From assembly GCA_965153355.1 (NCBI GenBank), contig OZ231126.1, positions 6,448,001 to 6,512,000 on the forward strand: DNA of 64,000 bases, in the 5' to 3' direction. This document shows, in pieces, positions 10,785 through 23,096 of this stretch. The stretch comes from Flaccisagitta enflata. Lineage: Eukaryota > Chaetognatha > Sagittoidea > Aphragmophora. How positions within the stretch are numbered: position 1 is the stretch's first letter; every line of letters begins with the position of its first letter. The notes under the pieces were generated by a model. The model had not been told where the DNA came from, ran no database searches, and saw nothing but the letters and a program-made list of their open reading frames with translations. The translations under genes and the position numbers were made by a program.

Positions 10785-13290
10785 TTCAAAGTAAAGGACA
10801 TGTGCGACTCGTGATAAACAGCACTGGATAAAAGGGATAGGTTATTCACAGCATTGGATGAGCAGAATTGGTGATCCACAGCAGCGGATAAATGAGGATG
10901 TTGATCTGCAGCATTGGATGAGGGAGTTTGGTGTTCCAGAGCATTGAATGAGCAGAATTGGTGATCCACAACAGCGGATTAATGTGATTGAGGATCCGAT
11001 TCATTGGATGCGTGGGACTTGTGATCTTTAAAAGCAGTGGGTGTGTGGATTTGGTAACCTTTGGCATTGGATAAATGAGATTGATGATCATTGGGTGTGT
11101 CGTTTTGGTGATCCACAGTATTGGACAAGTGGGATATTTGATCCACAGAATTGGATAAATGAGATAGATGATCTATAGCCTTGGCTGTGTGGGTTAAGCG
11201 ATCTAAAGAATTGGAGAATCTGGTTCGGCAATTCACAGCATAAGAGGATCAGGCTTGCGCTTGGTGATCTACAGCATTGGATTATTTAGTAGGATTATCT
11301 GTATCATTGGCTGTGTGTGTTTGGTGATCCACAACAGAAAAGAAATGGGCTTGGTGACCCACAGCATTGCAAATATGAGAATGATGATTTTTTGACGTGG
11401 ATGAATGGCTGTGGTGATCCCATCATTAGGGAAATGGGCTTGGTGATCCACAGCATTGCATATATGAGAATGATGATTCTTAGTTTTGGATGAATGGCAG
11501 TGATGATTCTATCATTAGGGAAATGGGCTTGGTGATCCACAGCATTGCATATATGAGATTGATGATTTTTTGCCTTGGATGAATGGAAGTGATGATTCTA
11601 TCCTTAGGGAAATGGGCTTGGTGATCCACAGCATTGCATATATGAGATTGATGATTTTTTGCCTTAAATGAATGGAAGTGATGATGCCATCATTAGGGAA
11701 ATGTGCTTGGTGATCCACAACATTGCATATATGAGAATGATGGTTTTTAGCCTTGGATGAATGGCAGTGGTGATCCCATTATTAGTGAGATGGGCTTGAT
11801 GATCCACAGCATTGCATATATGAGAATGATGATTTTTAGCCTTGAATGAATGGCAGTGGTGATCCGCAGCATTAGGGAATTGGGCTTGGTGATCCACAGC
11901 ATTGCAAACATGAGATTGATGATTTTTTGCCTTAGATGAATGGAAGTGATGATGCCATCATTAGGGAAATGGGCTTGGTGATCCACAACATTGCATATAT
12001 GAGAATGATGGTTTGTAGCCTTGGATGAATGGCAGTGGTGATCCCATCATTAGGGAAATGGGCTTGATGATCCACAGCATTGCATATATGAGAATGATGA
12101 TTTTTAGCCTTGAATGAATGACAGTGGTGATTCCATCATCAGGGAAATGGGCTTGGTGATCCACAGCATTGCATATATGAGAATGATGATTTTTAGCCTT
12201 GAATGAATGGCAGTGGTGATCCGCAGCATTAGGGAAATGGGCTTGGTGATCCACAGCATTGCATATATGAGAATGATGATTTTTAGCCTTGGATAGATGG
12301 AAGTGGTGATCCACAGCATTGAAGGAATGGGCTTGGTGATCCACAGCATTGTATAAATGAGAGAGATGATCTTTAGCCCTAGATGAATGGAAGTGGTCAT
12401 CTGCAGCATTGGAGGAATGGGTTTGATGATCCACAGCATCGGATAACTGGGATTGATGATCTGTAGCCTTGGACAAATGGCAGTGGTGATCTGCAACATT
12501 AGACAAGTAGGATTTGTGATCCAAATCATTGGGTAAATGAGATTGATGATCTACATCTGAATGGCAGTGATGATCTGCAGCATTGGAGAAGTGGGTTTGG
12601 TGATCCACAGCATCGGATAAATGAGATTGATGAGCATCAGCCTAGAATGAATGAAGTGATGATCAGCAGTGATGGAGGAATGGGCTTGATGATTTACAGC
12701 TTCAGATAAATAAGATTGATGAATGGAATTGTTTATCTGCAGCATCGGAGAAGTGGACTTGGTGATCAACAGCATTTGATAAATGATATTGATGATCTTT
12801 ACCCTTTGTTGCGTGTGCTTGGTGATCTGCTACATTGGAAATCTGGGTTTGGTGATCCATAGCATTGGATAAATAAGATTGATGATCAGCATCATTGGCT
12901 CTGTGGTTTTGGTGATCTACAGGTATTGGATAAATAAGATTGATGATCTTTAGCCTTGGATGAATGGAAGTGGTGATCTGCTGCATTGGATGAGTGGGCT
13001 TGGTTTATCCACAGCATTGTTGAGGTAGCCTTTGTGATCCACAGCATTGGATAAATGAGAATGATGATCTACATCATTGGCTTTGTGGGATTGGTGATCC
13101 ACAGCGTTAGATAAACAAGATGAGGAATTTACAGCGCTAGATGGGTGGGGTTGGTGGTCTAAAGCATCAGGTGAATGGTTGTAGTGATCTGCAGCACTGG
13201 AGGATTGTATCTGATGATTTAAGCGGGATTGATTATGGGCAGCATTGGGTAAACAGCATCTTTGATTTACAGCATGGGATATGGTTGAGA
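10785..13290. repeat. ~30-bp minisatellite with a 90-bp higher-order period
   Basis: Tandem units near GATTGGTGATCCACAGCATT followed by GGATAAGTGG, with many variants. Between about 11300 and 12350 three units form a 90-bp higher-order repeat; the landmark GCATATATGA recurs at 12171 and 12261. Because the unit is a multiple of three, long minus-strand frames stay open (His/Asp/Asn-rich products such as MDHQAHFPNAADHH), but these are by-products of the repeat and not genes. Confidence 0.9.
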
Positions 13291-13491
13291 GATTGCAGCC
13301 TGGTAAAAATCTTTTAATTGCTCTATCATTTTTTTCACATGTCTTAACAATGTTACCATCAGGTGATTTGTTGAATTTTTCTAACACAGGTTACAATCAT
13401 TTGCCCTTAACTACTTATGGTAAGCAGTTTGCTTTCGGGTTAGATTGAGAAAGAAAGTTTTTCAGATGTTGCTTTATGGAATATAAGGAGT
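13291..13491. other. no gene seen
   Basis: Unique AT-rich sequence between the minisatellite and the palindromic element. Nothing is recognised in it. Confidence 0.5.
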
Positions 13492-13500
13492 GGTGCGCAT

Positions 13501-15074
13501 TAGGGCCAACGGTTTTTGCATCAAATCAATTGAACACCCCAGCCTGCAGCTTTTTTAAACAGACTATGTCTATACTGTTGAAAACTACTCGCTATATGAC
13601 TTTTCTCCGTGATTTAGAGGTGCCAGATTTGATATTTTGATCATAACTTAATGGTGGTTGTGGTAAAAATGTCAAATTTAGCATCTCACTTTTTCTGTCG
13701 TAAATTTTTAGCTAAATTTGGCCCCATTTCCGAGGTCAAATACTTTTCCTTTCTGGCATGTAATTTGTGACAGGAATGTAGAAAATGTTTCAGCATTGAT
13801 TTGCGCAAATATACATACTTTTCTTAAGGCTAGGAAAGCTTAATTTTTAATGACTGTTAAAGTTTGAGTCTTGTAACTGGGTACCACTTCTTTGTTATTG
13901 TCGTTTCCAAGAATTTACGACAGTTTTTCTCTGATGGGTCATTTTGGCCGCCAAATTAAAACTGGAGCTCAAGATCTCACTAGTGGTGCAATCCGCATGT
14001 TTCTATCATTTTTTGTTTAGATTTGAGAGCATTTCAAAGATGAAAGGGTTTGAAAGGAAAATTGTGGCTTCAATTTCAGTGGCAATTTTGACATTTTCCA
14101 CAAATTTCAATATGGACATTCGATGGTACCAGATTAAAGAGTTTTCCCTGTTCTAGCTGATGGTAATTGATATTCCCAAATTTTTTAGACTGTGAGCTGC
14201 AAAGTCGATTTTTTGCAAATTGGTCAATTTTGGATGAAAAATTAGGCCACTTCAATTTATTTTAAATCCATGAGCAAAACTAAGGTGTTAACAGCGTAAT
14301 ATGTTTGCATTTAGATTTTATAGAACTTCATAGATCAAAATAACAATTTTTGGGTATTTCAATCTTTGAAGTTCTATAAAATCTAAATGCAAAAACATAT
14401 TGACACGCCGATTGCACCACAGGTTAGCTCCTGAGCAGTACTTCATTTTGCTCATGGATTTTAAGTCTTTTTATGAATTGGAAGTGCCCTAATTTTTTTA
14501 CAAAAATTGACCAATTTGCAAAAAAATTGATTTTTTTTGCACCTGCTTCTACAGTCTCTAAAATTTTTTTGGGAAAATATCGATCAAAAACTTTTTTAAC
14601 ATCAGCTAGAACAGGAAAAACTCTTCAATTTGATCACCAATTTTATGCAGATTGGTCCATCCAAAGCCGTGAAGTATTGAAATTTGTGAAAAATGTCAAA
14701 ATTGCCACTGAAATTGAAGCTGCCATTTTCCCTTCAAACCCTTTCATCTTTGAAATGCTCTCAAATCTAAACGAAAAATGATAGAAACATGCGGATTGCA
14801 CCACTAGTGAGATCTTGAGCTTTAGTTTTATAATCTCATGGATTTTAGGTTTGATTTCTAAGGCTAAGTGGCCCAATTTGGCGGCCAAAATGACCTAAAT
14901 TTGACATTTTTACCACAACCACCATCAAGTTATGATCAAAATATCAAATCTGGCACCTCTAAATCACGGAGAAAAGTCATATAGCGAGTAGTTTTCAACA
15001 GTATAGACATAGTCTGTTTAAAAAAGCTGCAGGCTGGGGTGTTTAATTGATTTGATGCAAAAACCGTTGGCCCT
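13501..15074. mobile_element. 1.57-kb palindromic (foldback) element with 9-bp target duplication, Mutator-like
   Basis: The ends are TAGGGCCAACGG and CCGTTGGCCCT, and the two halves are imperfect inverted copies of each other along most of the length (centre near 14350). It is flanked by a perfect 9-bp direct repeat GGTGCGCAT (13492-13500 and 15075-15083), the size typical of Mutator-like elements. It encodes no transposase. The short open frame at 14473-14781 lies inside an arm and is repeated in the second copy at 62289-63710, so it is not evidence of coding. Confidence 0.85.
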
Positions 15075-15227
15075 GGTGCGCATATTAACTAGTCAGTGAG
15101 TGTTCACAAGGCGCTCTTCCATTTATCCAAGTTTGGCTATAGTTAGGTTTATTGTTCCACTTGTCATGAAACGAAAATGTAATTTCTTCATTAGATCATT
15201 CATGATCATTGTAATCACTGGACTGGT

Positions 15228-15990
15228 TTAGAAAATATCCTTGATGTGTGGTGAGGCGCTATTTATGATTTTGATTTTCGTGATTGCCAAGAGAGTTTTC
15301 TTGGTGCTGGTACAAAAGTTTTCAGACATAAGTAGAGATAAACTAATATCTGGACGTCTCACAATTTGAGATGACGCCGTCTCAGTAGAGTAGACAGAGA
15401 TCTGTGAAATATTCCATGCCTCATCGTCTTTCGAAGACTTTGCACTTGCACGTTTTTTGTCATAGAACAGTAGGATGTTATCAAAACCAGTTTCACCTTC
15501 AACAAACTCTGCAATTGTGTTAATGGAATCACAGGAATGAAACTTCTGGTTGATGACGCCTCCTGGCACCTCAATCTCAACCTGGATCTCCCATTTTTCT
15601 TTGACATGTGACCAGTGACCAGTGTGCCCAATCCGAGAGAGCTAATGCATTCTTTGGTGTCTAAAATAGTTCCTATCTTAGTGCCAGTGCCATCATACTC
15701 CCCTTCATAAGTGACAAACAATGACAAATCCTTGTTCACTGGCAGTTTCTGTTAGATTTTATTTTTCAGGGAGTGAGCTTAATCAGGAGCATAGAAATTT
15801 GTTTCGCTCTCAGAGTCTCAGTACCATTTGCAAGGAAAGCCTTCACTCTCAGTATTGGGTCTTGTAACAGTTCCTTCTTTCACTGCCTTTGAGCAAACTT
15901 CATCTTCAGACTTAAGAAATGCATTTACAAACCGCATCAAATCTGGATAAGGATGAGGTTGGAAATGTACCTGTACCAAGTTTTATGGTA
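15228..15990 (-). pseudogene. broken paralogue of the Roc/HEPN-like GTPase gene (C-terminal part)
   Basis: On the minus strand this aligns with about residues 885-1095 of the protein encoded at 19053-22412. Shared blocks include LFVTYEGEYDGTGTKIGT (against LLVTYEGKLGSDTDPKKGT), CISSLGLGTLVT, and GGVINQKFHSCDSINTIAEF (against GDAINQKFQSCDTIDTIAKF). The reading jumps between two frames (15739-15359 and 15569-15228), and the part above 15740 also has stops, so there are several frameshifts. The homology ends near 15990, about 45 bp before a transposon at 16037. The rest of the paralogue is not found on the other side. Confidence 0.85.
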
Positions 15991-16036
15991 AATATGATGC
16001 AAATGGAAGTATGGACATTTCACCATGTTCAGTCCT

Positions 16037-17146
16037 CACGCATCCCAGGAACAAACCCTTGGTGGAAAAAAAAGGCCAAGTGTTATGAACCCCCTGAACA
16101 TGTTTTACATTGTATTTGGTACAATAAGAGGTAAGAATTAAAAAAATTGGCTTGGTAATATAGCATTTATAGCTTTATATTAGCAAAATTAATGCCTTTT
16201 GAAGCATTTTTAGTCGCGTGCTACGCGACTCTATAAGTCACTTTTCGGTCGGTCCGTCGGTTGGTTGGTTGGTTGGTCCGTCACAAAACTGTTTAAAAGG
16301 CTTTTTAAAGCGTTTTTCATGTTTCTGAATGGTAGAGAAGGAACTTTGAGGAGTAAACAGCCATTTCAAATGTCTTTTTGAAAGTAAATGTTTGTCTATC
16401 TGTCTGCCTGCCTTTTTTTGAAAGTGCCGATGCACGCGACTTAGGTCTAATGACCTTGTTTATGCTGAAAAAGGAAGTCACATCTTCCAAAACTTAAAAA
16501 AACTACTGAGCAGGGTGGCAATCATTGCTGTAAACAAACTTTTTCCCTATCGAGCTAGTTTGGAGGGATACCAACCCATTTAGCACAAAAAAATACTAAA
16601 AAACAGCCAAAAAAGGATTTTCTAAGCAAGAAATTACAACAATTTTCTTCAAAAATTCAGAAAAATATCAAAAATTTTTTATAACACTATAAATTCCCAT
16701 ATTTGAGTCTCTGACAACTTGATAGAAGAAATAGATTTTGAATCAGGGCTTAAAAATAGCTTAATTACACTTTAAAAAATGTATGGATGAAGGAATGAAT
16801 GTATGAATGAATGGATTTGTTGTGTTTTTTTTGCAGTTTTTTTTTGCTTCAATTTGTACAAGATGCCTCTGAACTAGTTAAAAGGAGTTAGAATATTATT
16901 ACAGCAGCTATTGCCACACTGTTTAACTATTTTTTCCAACTTTTTAAAAGAAAAACTATAATCTTTAGCATAAAAAGTACTTAAAAATGCTCTATTTTTG
17001 CTATTATTAAGCTACAAATGCTATATTTCCAAGACAATTTTTTTTATTTTTGATTTTAATTGTACCTAATACAGTGTACAACTTGCCTAGGGGGTTCACA
17101 ATGCTTGGCCTTTTTTTCCACCAAGGGTTTGTTCCTGGGATGCGTG
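16037..17146. mobile_element. 1.1-kb DNA element with ~95-bp terminal inverted repeats and 4-bp target duplication
   Basis: The terminal inverted repeats begin CACGCATCCCAGGAACAAAC and run ~95 bp at each end. A 4-bp direct repeat TCCT flanks it (16033-16036 and 17147-17150). The ends starting CAC and the 4-bp duplication fit CMC/Chapaev-type transposons. No transposase frame is visible, so it is non-autonomous. A family A hairpin element (16207-16460) is nested inside it. Confidence 0.75.
16207..16460 (+). mobile_element. family A element, AGTCGCG subfamily
   Basis: TTTTT is followed by AGTCGCGTGCTACGCGACT, then TCTATAAGTC, a GGTCGGTCCGTC/GGTTGGTT core, the distal arm GCACGCGACT and the end CCTTGTT. 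It is nested in the CAC-ended element. Confidence 0.75.
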
Positions 17147-17419
17147 TCCTTGTGCGGTGCTCAGTCAACCTGCTCTTTCATTTTCAAATTAAAGCAGGTA
17201 GGGCTGTGTATAGAGGGTAAACAATTTGATAAAAGGTGACATGGTTATTCACCATCCTTATCAATCATCAAGTCTCGTATGCATGTGCTGAAACATGACT
17301 TTCAATCGTCAAAGTTTTGGTAATCATGCCCAACTTGAGTGCTTCAAGGAGCAGCAAATTTCCATTCACTTTTTATGCTCAACTTGAAAATGCCATTGAT
17401 ATGTAGATTTTCTTTTTGA

Positions 17420-17790
17420 GTCCTTGATCGCTATGGCCAATAGATTGGGCACAATTTGGGCATGAGAATGAAACATTATTTCCAAGCACTTTTCTTGTTC
17501 CTTTTGCATGTTAAGGGCCGTGTCTCTTTGGAAAATCAATTTGGACTTGATCTTGGCACTCCATCATCAATGCTGTAGTTGTATAGAATTGCTATGGAAG
17601 AAATTTCTCTCATAACTCCAGCAATCAATTCTATACAACTACAGCACTAATGACGGAGTACCTAGATCAAGTCCAAATCAATTTTCCAGAGAGATTAGGC
17701 TCTTAATATGCAAATGGAACATGAAAAGTGCTTGGAAATAATGTTTCATTCGAATGCCCAAATTGAGCCCACTCTAATGGCCAATTTTAA
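17420..17790. mobile_element. ~360-bp palindrome (foldback element)
   Basis: The left arm (from about 17430) and right arm (to about 17780) are imperfect inverted copies around a centre near 17595. For example, GAAACATTATTTCCAAGCAC at left is matched by GTGCTTGGAAATAATGTTTC at right. No target duplication could be fixed. Confidence 0.75.
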
Positions 17791-18004
17791 CAACAATCAC
17801 CTCCCTCATGGAATCATGAACCATAAATGGGACATATTGTTTGTTCAATTTTTGGTAAGGCAACCATGTACATCTTTCGGTCATAAGATATGTTCTGTGG
17901 TCATAACGTAAAGAGTAATGGAGTCTCACACCAAGTATTTTTAATGCAAGCACCAGTTTTTTCCACTTCTTTGGTTGTATTACTATTTGAGATAAATCAC
18001 CCAC

Positions 18005-18985
18005 AGTACGATGGTCGACAGTATTGGACAAAATTGGTGATTCACTGCATCAGATGAACGAGATTTTTTATTCACAATGTTGGATAAGTGGGATTGGTGA
18101 TATCCTGTATGGGGTAAGTAAGATCGGAGATTCACAGCATTGTTAATGCAAGATTTGTGATATTGATTGTTTGTGGGGTCGATAATAAACAGCTTCAGTT
18201 GCGTGGGTTTGATGATCCACAGGATTTGATAGGTGGTATTAGTGATCAAAATTACTGTATAAGTGGAGTTGGTGATCCACAGCATTATTCAAGTGGGTTT
18301 CATGATCCACAGCATAGGATAAGAGAGATTGTTTATCCAGAGCATTAGATAAGCATGATAAATTTCTCCTTCCATTTCCTGTTGTGTCTGATTTTACTCA
18401 TCAAAGTAAACATTGGTCATAGAACAATAGGCAAATGGTTCTTTCCACAATCAGAATCAATTGTTGAAGGGGAAGTCTTTTTTGTTTGTTTACAAGGATA
18501 GTCATTGAAATCTTTTTATGTTGGCTTATTCCTGTAGGGGCGTTAGCTGACGCCCCTGACGCCCCTGACACCCCTCCTCCTATGCCGCTGGTAATACCCT
18601 CAATATAGGCTATTGGAGTGGATTGCATTTTGACAGTTGTAGAAATGGGTATGTAAATGTAATGATCACTACAAGATATGTTAGAGTGATGATCCATATC
18701 ATTGGATGAGTGGCATTGGTGAAACTTAGTATTGTATGACTGGGATTGATGATCCACAGCACGGAACAAGTGGGATTAGTAAGCTGCAGCATTGGACAAG
18801 AGGAATTGGTGATTCATAGCATGGAATGATTAGGATTGGTGATTTACAGCATGGGATAAGTAGGATTGTTGATTTACAGTATGGATAAAGGGGGATTAGT
18901 TATCCACAGAATTGGATGAGGGGATTGGTGATCGAATAGAATGAAAATGTGGTATTAATGATTCATAGCATGGAACACATTATCT
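18005..18985. repeat. second block of the ~30-bp minisatellite
   Basis: The same unit and strand as 10785-13290 (TTGGTGATTCACAGCATTGG and variants), with unique sequence in the middle (about 18340-18680). It begins only ~70 bp beyond the stop codon of the GTPase gene. Confidence 0.85.
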
Positions 18986-19052
18986 TGCCAATCACGTTGC
19001 AATGATACTTTTAATCTGTTTTCATAAGCCAGATTTCTAATTTGTCTGCTCT

Positions 19053-22000
19053 TTACTTTCTTTTTCCGGATTTTGATTTCTTTGCTCCAACAAAGTAAGC
19101 CTTTCTGCGATCATTATCCTTCACCTGACTGGCATAGAGTTTACATGGACCCTTTGCGCACAAATTGCCAAGGTATGACACTTCATGTTTTGAATTTGCA
19201 CGGTCTCCATTATAGTACAGCTCTATTTTTCCTAATCTTTTGTCAACCAGAATTTTTTCCTCAACAAACTTTGCAATTGTGTCTATGGTATCGCAGGATT
19301 GAAATTTCTGGTTGATGGCATCTCCTGATCCTGGGACATCAATTTCAACATCAATCTCCCACCTATCTTTGACATGGATCGAGTGGGTGACCAAAGTGTC
19401 ACATCCAAGGGAACTGATACAGCTTTTGGTCCTTAAAGCGGTCCCTTTCTTGGGGTCAGTGTCACTACCAAGCTTACCCTCATAAGTAACCAAGAGTGGA
19501 TTGTGCTTGTTAACTGGCAGTCTAATTTTGATTTTGCTTCTCAGGGAATCAGCTTCATCTGCGTCATCTGGAGCATAAAAAACTGTTTCACACTCAGTTC
19601 CATCCTCAAGAAAAGCCTTTGCTTTTAGTAATGGAAACTTGGGTATTGCCAGTGTGCCATCTTTCCTTGCTTTGGAGTAAGCCTTATCCTCACATGTCAT
19701 AAATGCATCTGCAAACAGCTTCATATCAGGATCTGGATAGGGTTGAAAGTGGACATCTGCGGCAAAGCTGTGCATTATCAGCCACGGGAAAATATTTCTG
19801 ATCTCTCTGAATATGTGTGGATTTTGTTGTGTCTTAAAGTGAGCAGCTAGATTTCGACCTACTCTTACTAATGCAGCAACACTGCATGTTACCCCACTCA
19901 ATTTCTTTTTGTCCACCTTGAACTTGTCATAGAGAGGTTCCAAGTGCACATTCCAGTTCCCGGTTGTTACCAAAGAATTGTTCCTCTCGAGATTACTGAA
20001 GTCCTTTACATAGAGGGCTGAGCGGTGTTTAGCACTGAGATCCACCATATGCTCTCTGACTGGTCTGACATGCTTGAAAAATTTGTCAAAGGAATCCTTG
20101 GCAAATGTAGGATGTTTCCTTATAATCAATTTATCGCTGATTGGCTTGGTTGTTAGTACCAACATCAAATTTTGTGTCTCAAGCAGGTCTTCCTGAGGTG
20201 GTGGTGGATTTGAAAATGGAGAAAGATCCAACTCACCAACTGGGTACATAGTCCTCATCACTTCAATGGCCAATTGTGTTGGTAAGCAACTCTTCAATGA
20301 TCCACATCTGGCGCCTCGTTTCATGTCTCTTTTACTGGGACATTCTAACGCATTACCATGACATCTAGGGTTTGCCTCATATTTTCCGTGATCACATTCT
20401 AAAGCATTGACAATGCATTCCAGCTTACAGTCTTCATCATCAAGATCAATTCTTGAGGAGAGCTCATTCAGCATAACCCAAGCGGCCTCTTCTAAGATGT
20501 CAGGACTCAGTAGTCTTACCTTTAAACTAACACCCTTGCCTTTGTGATAAAAGTGATTGTGTTTGAGAACAATCTCAATGTTTTCCACTTTTATCACTCT
20601 GGCATTTTCAATGGAAAACTCTACTAGTTCTGAGGAACCCATTGTACAAAGTGTCTCCATGACTGAAAGGACTGATATACAGCAACTGGAGAATGTCCTT
20701 TTTTGCACTGGGCTCTCTAATTCAAAGCATATTGCCACCTCAAATGCCGCTTTTTCTGATGTATGTTCCTGGATCCACAAATCCTGGTTTTCTGATTTCT
20801 GAAACCGTAATTGGGGGAAGTCATACATCTGCAAATCATTCCATTTGTCCTTTATCAGTCTTCCCATTTTCATTGCCCTCAAATGTGCAAGAAATGATGA
20901 AACTGCGGTTAAATCAGCATTTGCTGGGCAGAGTTTGAGATTTTCAAACGTGATTCGAGTTGGGTTTGTACCCTCTGCCAGAAGATGGGTCATGTGCTGA
21001 AACATAGCATGAATGTGCTCTAAAGGCATATGACCCAGAGTGAATTCATGATGCAACGATGAAATGTCAAGCCCCTTCTGGGTAGCAAAACTCCCAAGGG
21101 CTATTTCACTCTTGTGGGTGAAAATAGATTTCAAGAAAATGGAAAGATCCTCAAGCTTGTGGAAGATGGTTGACTTTCTCAAAGGATCATTGGACCAAAC
21201 AATTTTGCCCATAGCACTCAAAGCCCTCAGCATGTAAACTAGATCGTCTTCTTTCATACCTGACTTTTCCAACATCTCAGCAAATTCAACAAATGATTTG
21301 TTTTGGAAACCATTCAATAGCAAGTCAACCATGGGCTGCCATTGATCTTGTATCAGTATTTTTGGCGTACGTGACAAGCAGGTGAGCAGATTGTCCTGAA
21401 GATGATTGTATCCTTCCTTGCTCTTTGTCGAGCTGATGAAGGAAACACAATCTAAATGGAATGTGGGCATATGCTTTACTTTGTTAACCTGCTTGCTGAG
21501 CTTACTGACTGTATGCCTCTTCTCTTTCAATTCAGCTGTTGTTGCATTCAAGCTCTTCTTGTCCGCAGTGGCTTCCACATCCTTTAATTCCTGATCAATG
21601 TCTCTCAGCTTAGCCCAGAGTTGCGCCTCACGTTTTTCTCTATTCTTTCTCAACTCTTTTAACTTAAGCTCAAACAGATCTTTAAGCATTTGTCTCCAAC
21701 ATTCCTTTTTCTCCAACCTTTCCTCCTCTTTGACTGTGTCCATTTTGGAGATGACAATTTTGAAATGTGGGCTGATTGTCCCATCCAAAATCTTCTCAAC
21801 CCACTTCCATGCCTTGTTTTCCAATGTTGCTGGACTGTCGAAGTGACTGGGATTGAGCAAAAGAACATGCAAACCGTTATCTTGACTAAGTATGCCGATG
21901 CACGATTCACACTCCTTGTGTCCTCCAGGATCGACCATTGTCACTTTTGCTGACTTAATGCGGGTAATATGCACATCAAACGCCTGAGTGCGATCTTCCG

Positions 22001-22450
22001 CTTTGATATCCTCGGCGGATGTGATTTTACCCCCTAAAAGCAATCCAAGGGTTGTCTTACCGCTCTCTTGCTCTCCAATCAGCATCAACGTGATGTCATT
22101 GGGATCAATCATGGAGTTGTTGTACCTTGTGAGGTATTCTTGAATTGCGTCTTGGCCTTCTGCGAAGATGTGCTTTGGCGGGTAGATCAAAGGGTTATAT
22201 TCCAAATCGATGGAGGAGACCTCATTTGAGCTTTCCCAGTGAATGTCTATGTTTTGACTGCCAAGCTTTCCTCCATCATTCATAAATTGCAAGACTTCCT
22301 TTTGTGGCAACTCTTCTAATTCATTGTTCTTGAGATTGAGCTTGATTCCAGGGCGGAAGAACGACCCGTGAATAGTTTTGAGGGAACAATTTTCTGCATT
22401 AAGGATCCTCAATGGCGAAGACGGAGGCAGCGTTGGAAGGTATGCTAGTC
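19053..22450 (-). CDS. Roc-COR-like GTPase with HEPN-like and ubiquitin-like C-terminal regions (terminal exon)
   Basis: The open frame is about 1,119 residues from a non-ATG position at 22412; it stays open past a likely acceptor (TTGCGGTAG, exon from 22450, branch-like CTAAT upstream), so this is a 3' exon. Residue 1 is taken at 22412. LRR-like start at 1-80. Roc-like G domain: P-loop GEQESGKT at 113-120, DPGG at 161-164, SKMD at 222-225, then an 80-residue coiled coil (about 228-312), then FISS at 325-328. COR-like winged-helix sequence at about 355-435. Cys-rich patch at 662-710. R-x4-H (RNLAAH) at 853-858, as in HEPN domains. Ubiquitin-like strand pattern at about 1017-1095. Basic tail. 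Probably a cytoplasmic ROCO-family signalling or defence GTPase; the substrate is unknown. A broken paralogue lies at 15228-15990. The domain names beyond Roc are inference. Confidence 0.88.
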
Positions 22451-22457
22451 CTACCGC

Positions 22458-23096
22458 AAGAATATGACAAGTATTAGTCGATTGCTTGGCAACTCTAGAA
22501 CAGAGTGAATCCTTAGGTAGGTCTGTCCGTCTAAAGGTTCATAATACGAGGTTTTGGAAGACCAACATCGGAAAAAATAGTAGTTTCTGCATATTACAGC
22601 CCCTTCTCCCATCCACAATACAGCCCATGCCAAATTAGGATTCTGATCAGCAGTGTATCCGGCCTTGTATTTGTTCTGCTACATTTTCATGTGAAATGTG
22701 AATAAATCAATTATAACAAGGGGTATTGCCTTCTGTATTTCTGGAACTATTGAGTATGTCTGTCTATCTGTCTATTCATCTTTGAAAAAAATAACCTTTG
22801 GGTATGTTCGTATGGCTTTACATATCCAGCCCCTGCCCCTGTAAATGAGTAATTCCGTCAAGAATTTCAATCATTCTAAGTTGCATACATGTGACTCTGT
22901 AAGCCACTCTTTGGTCCGTCGGTTGATCCATCGGTTGGCCCATCTGTCAATCAGACCACCCATTAGTTGGTCAAATTAGTCGATTGAGGGTGCACCTCTG
23001 CACCTGCCCAAACACATGGGACAGTTAGGCTGAATTAGTCTAATCAGTAATGTTAAGCGTGCATGCGCGTGTGTGTATCTGTGTGGAGGGGAGATT
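22458..23096. other. intron sequence with a decayed family A fragment
   Basis: No gene is seen. At about 22880-23015 a diverged family A element can be read (CATGTGACTCTGTAAGCC, then GGTCCGTCGGTTGATCC, then CACCTGCCCAAACACATG). It lies in the proposed 7.5-kb intron of the GTPase gene. Confidence 0.5.

Noticed and set aside
10785-13290. Long minus-strand open frames with His/Asp/Asn-rich repeats (up to 215 codons)
   Set aside because: The 30-bp unit is a multiple of three, so any stop-free phase stays open. Overlapping frames in other phases are equally open, and there is no start context or splice evidence.
14473-14781. 102-codon frame repeated at 63113-63421
   Set aside because: It lies in an arm of the palindromic element and is conserved only because the element is. 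The mirror arm has no equivalent protein.
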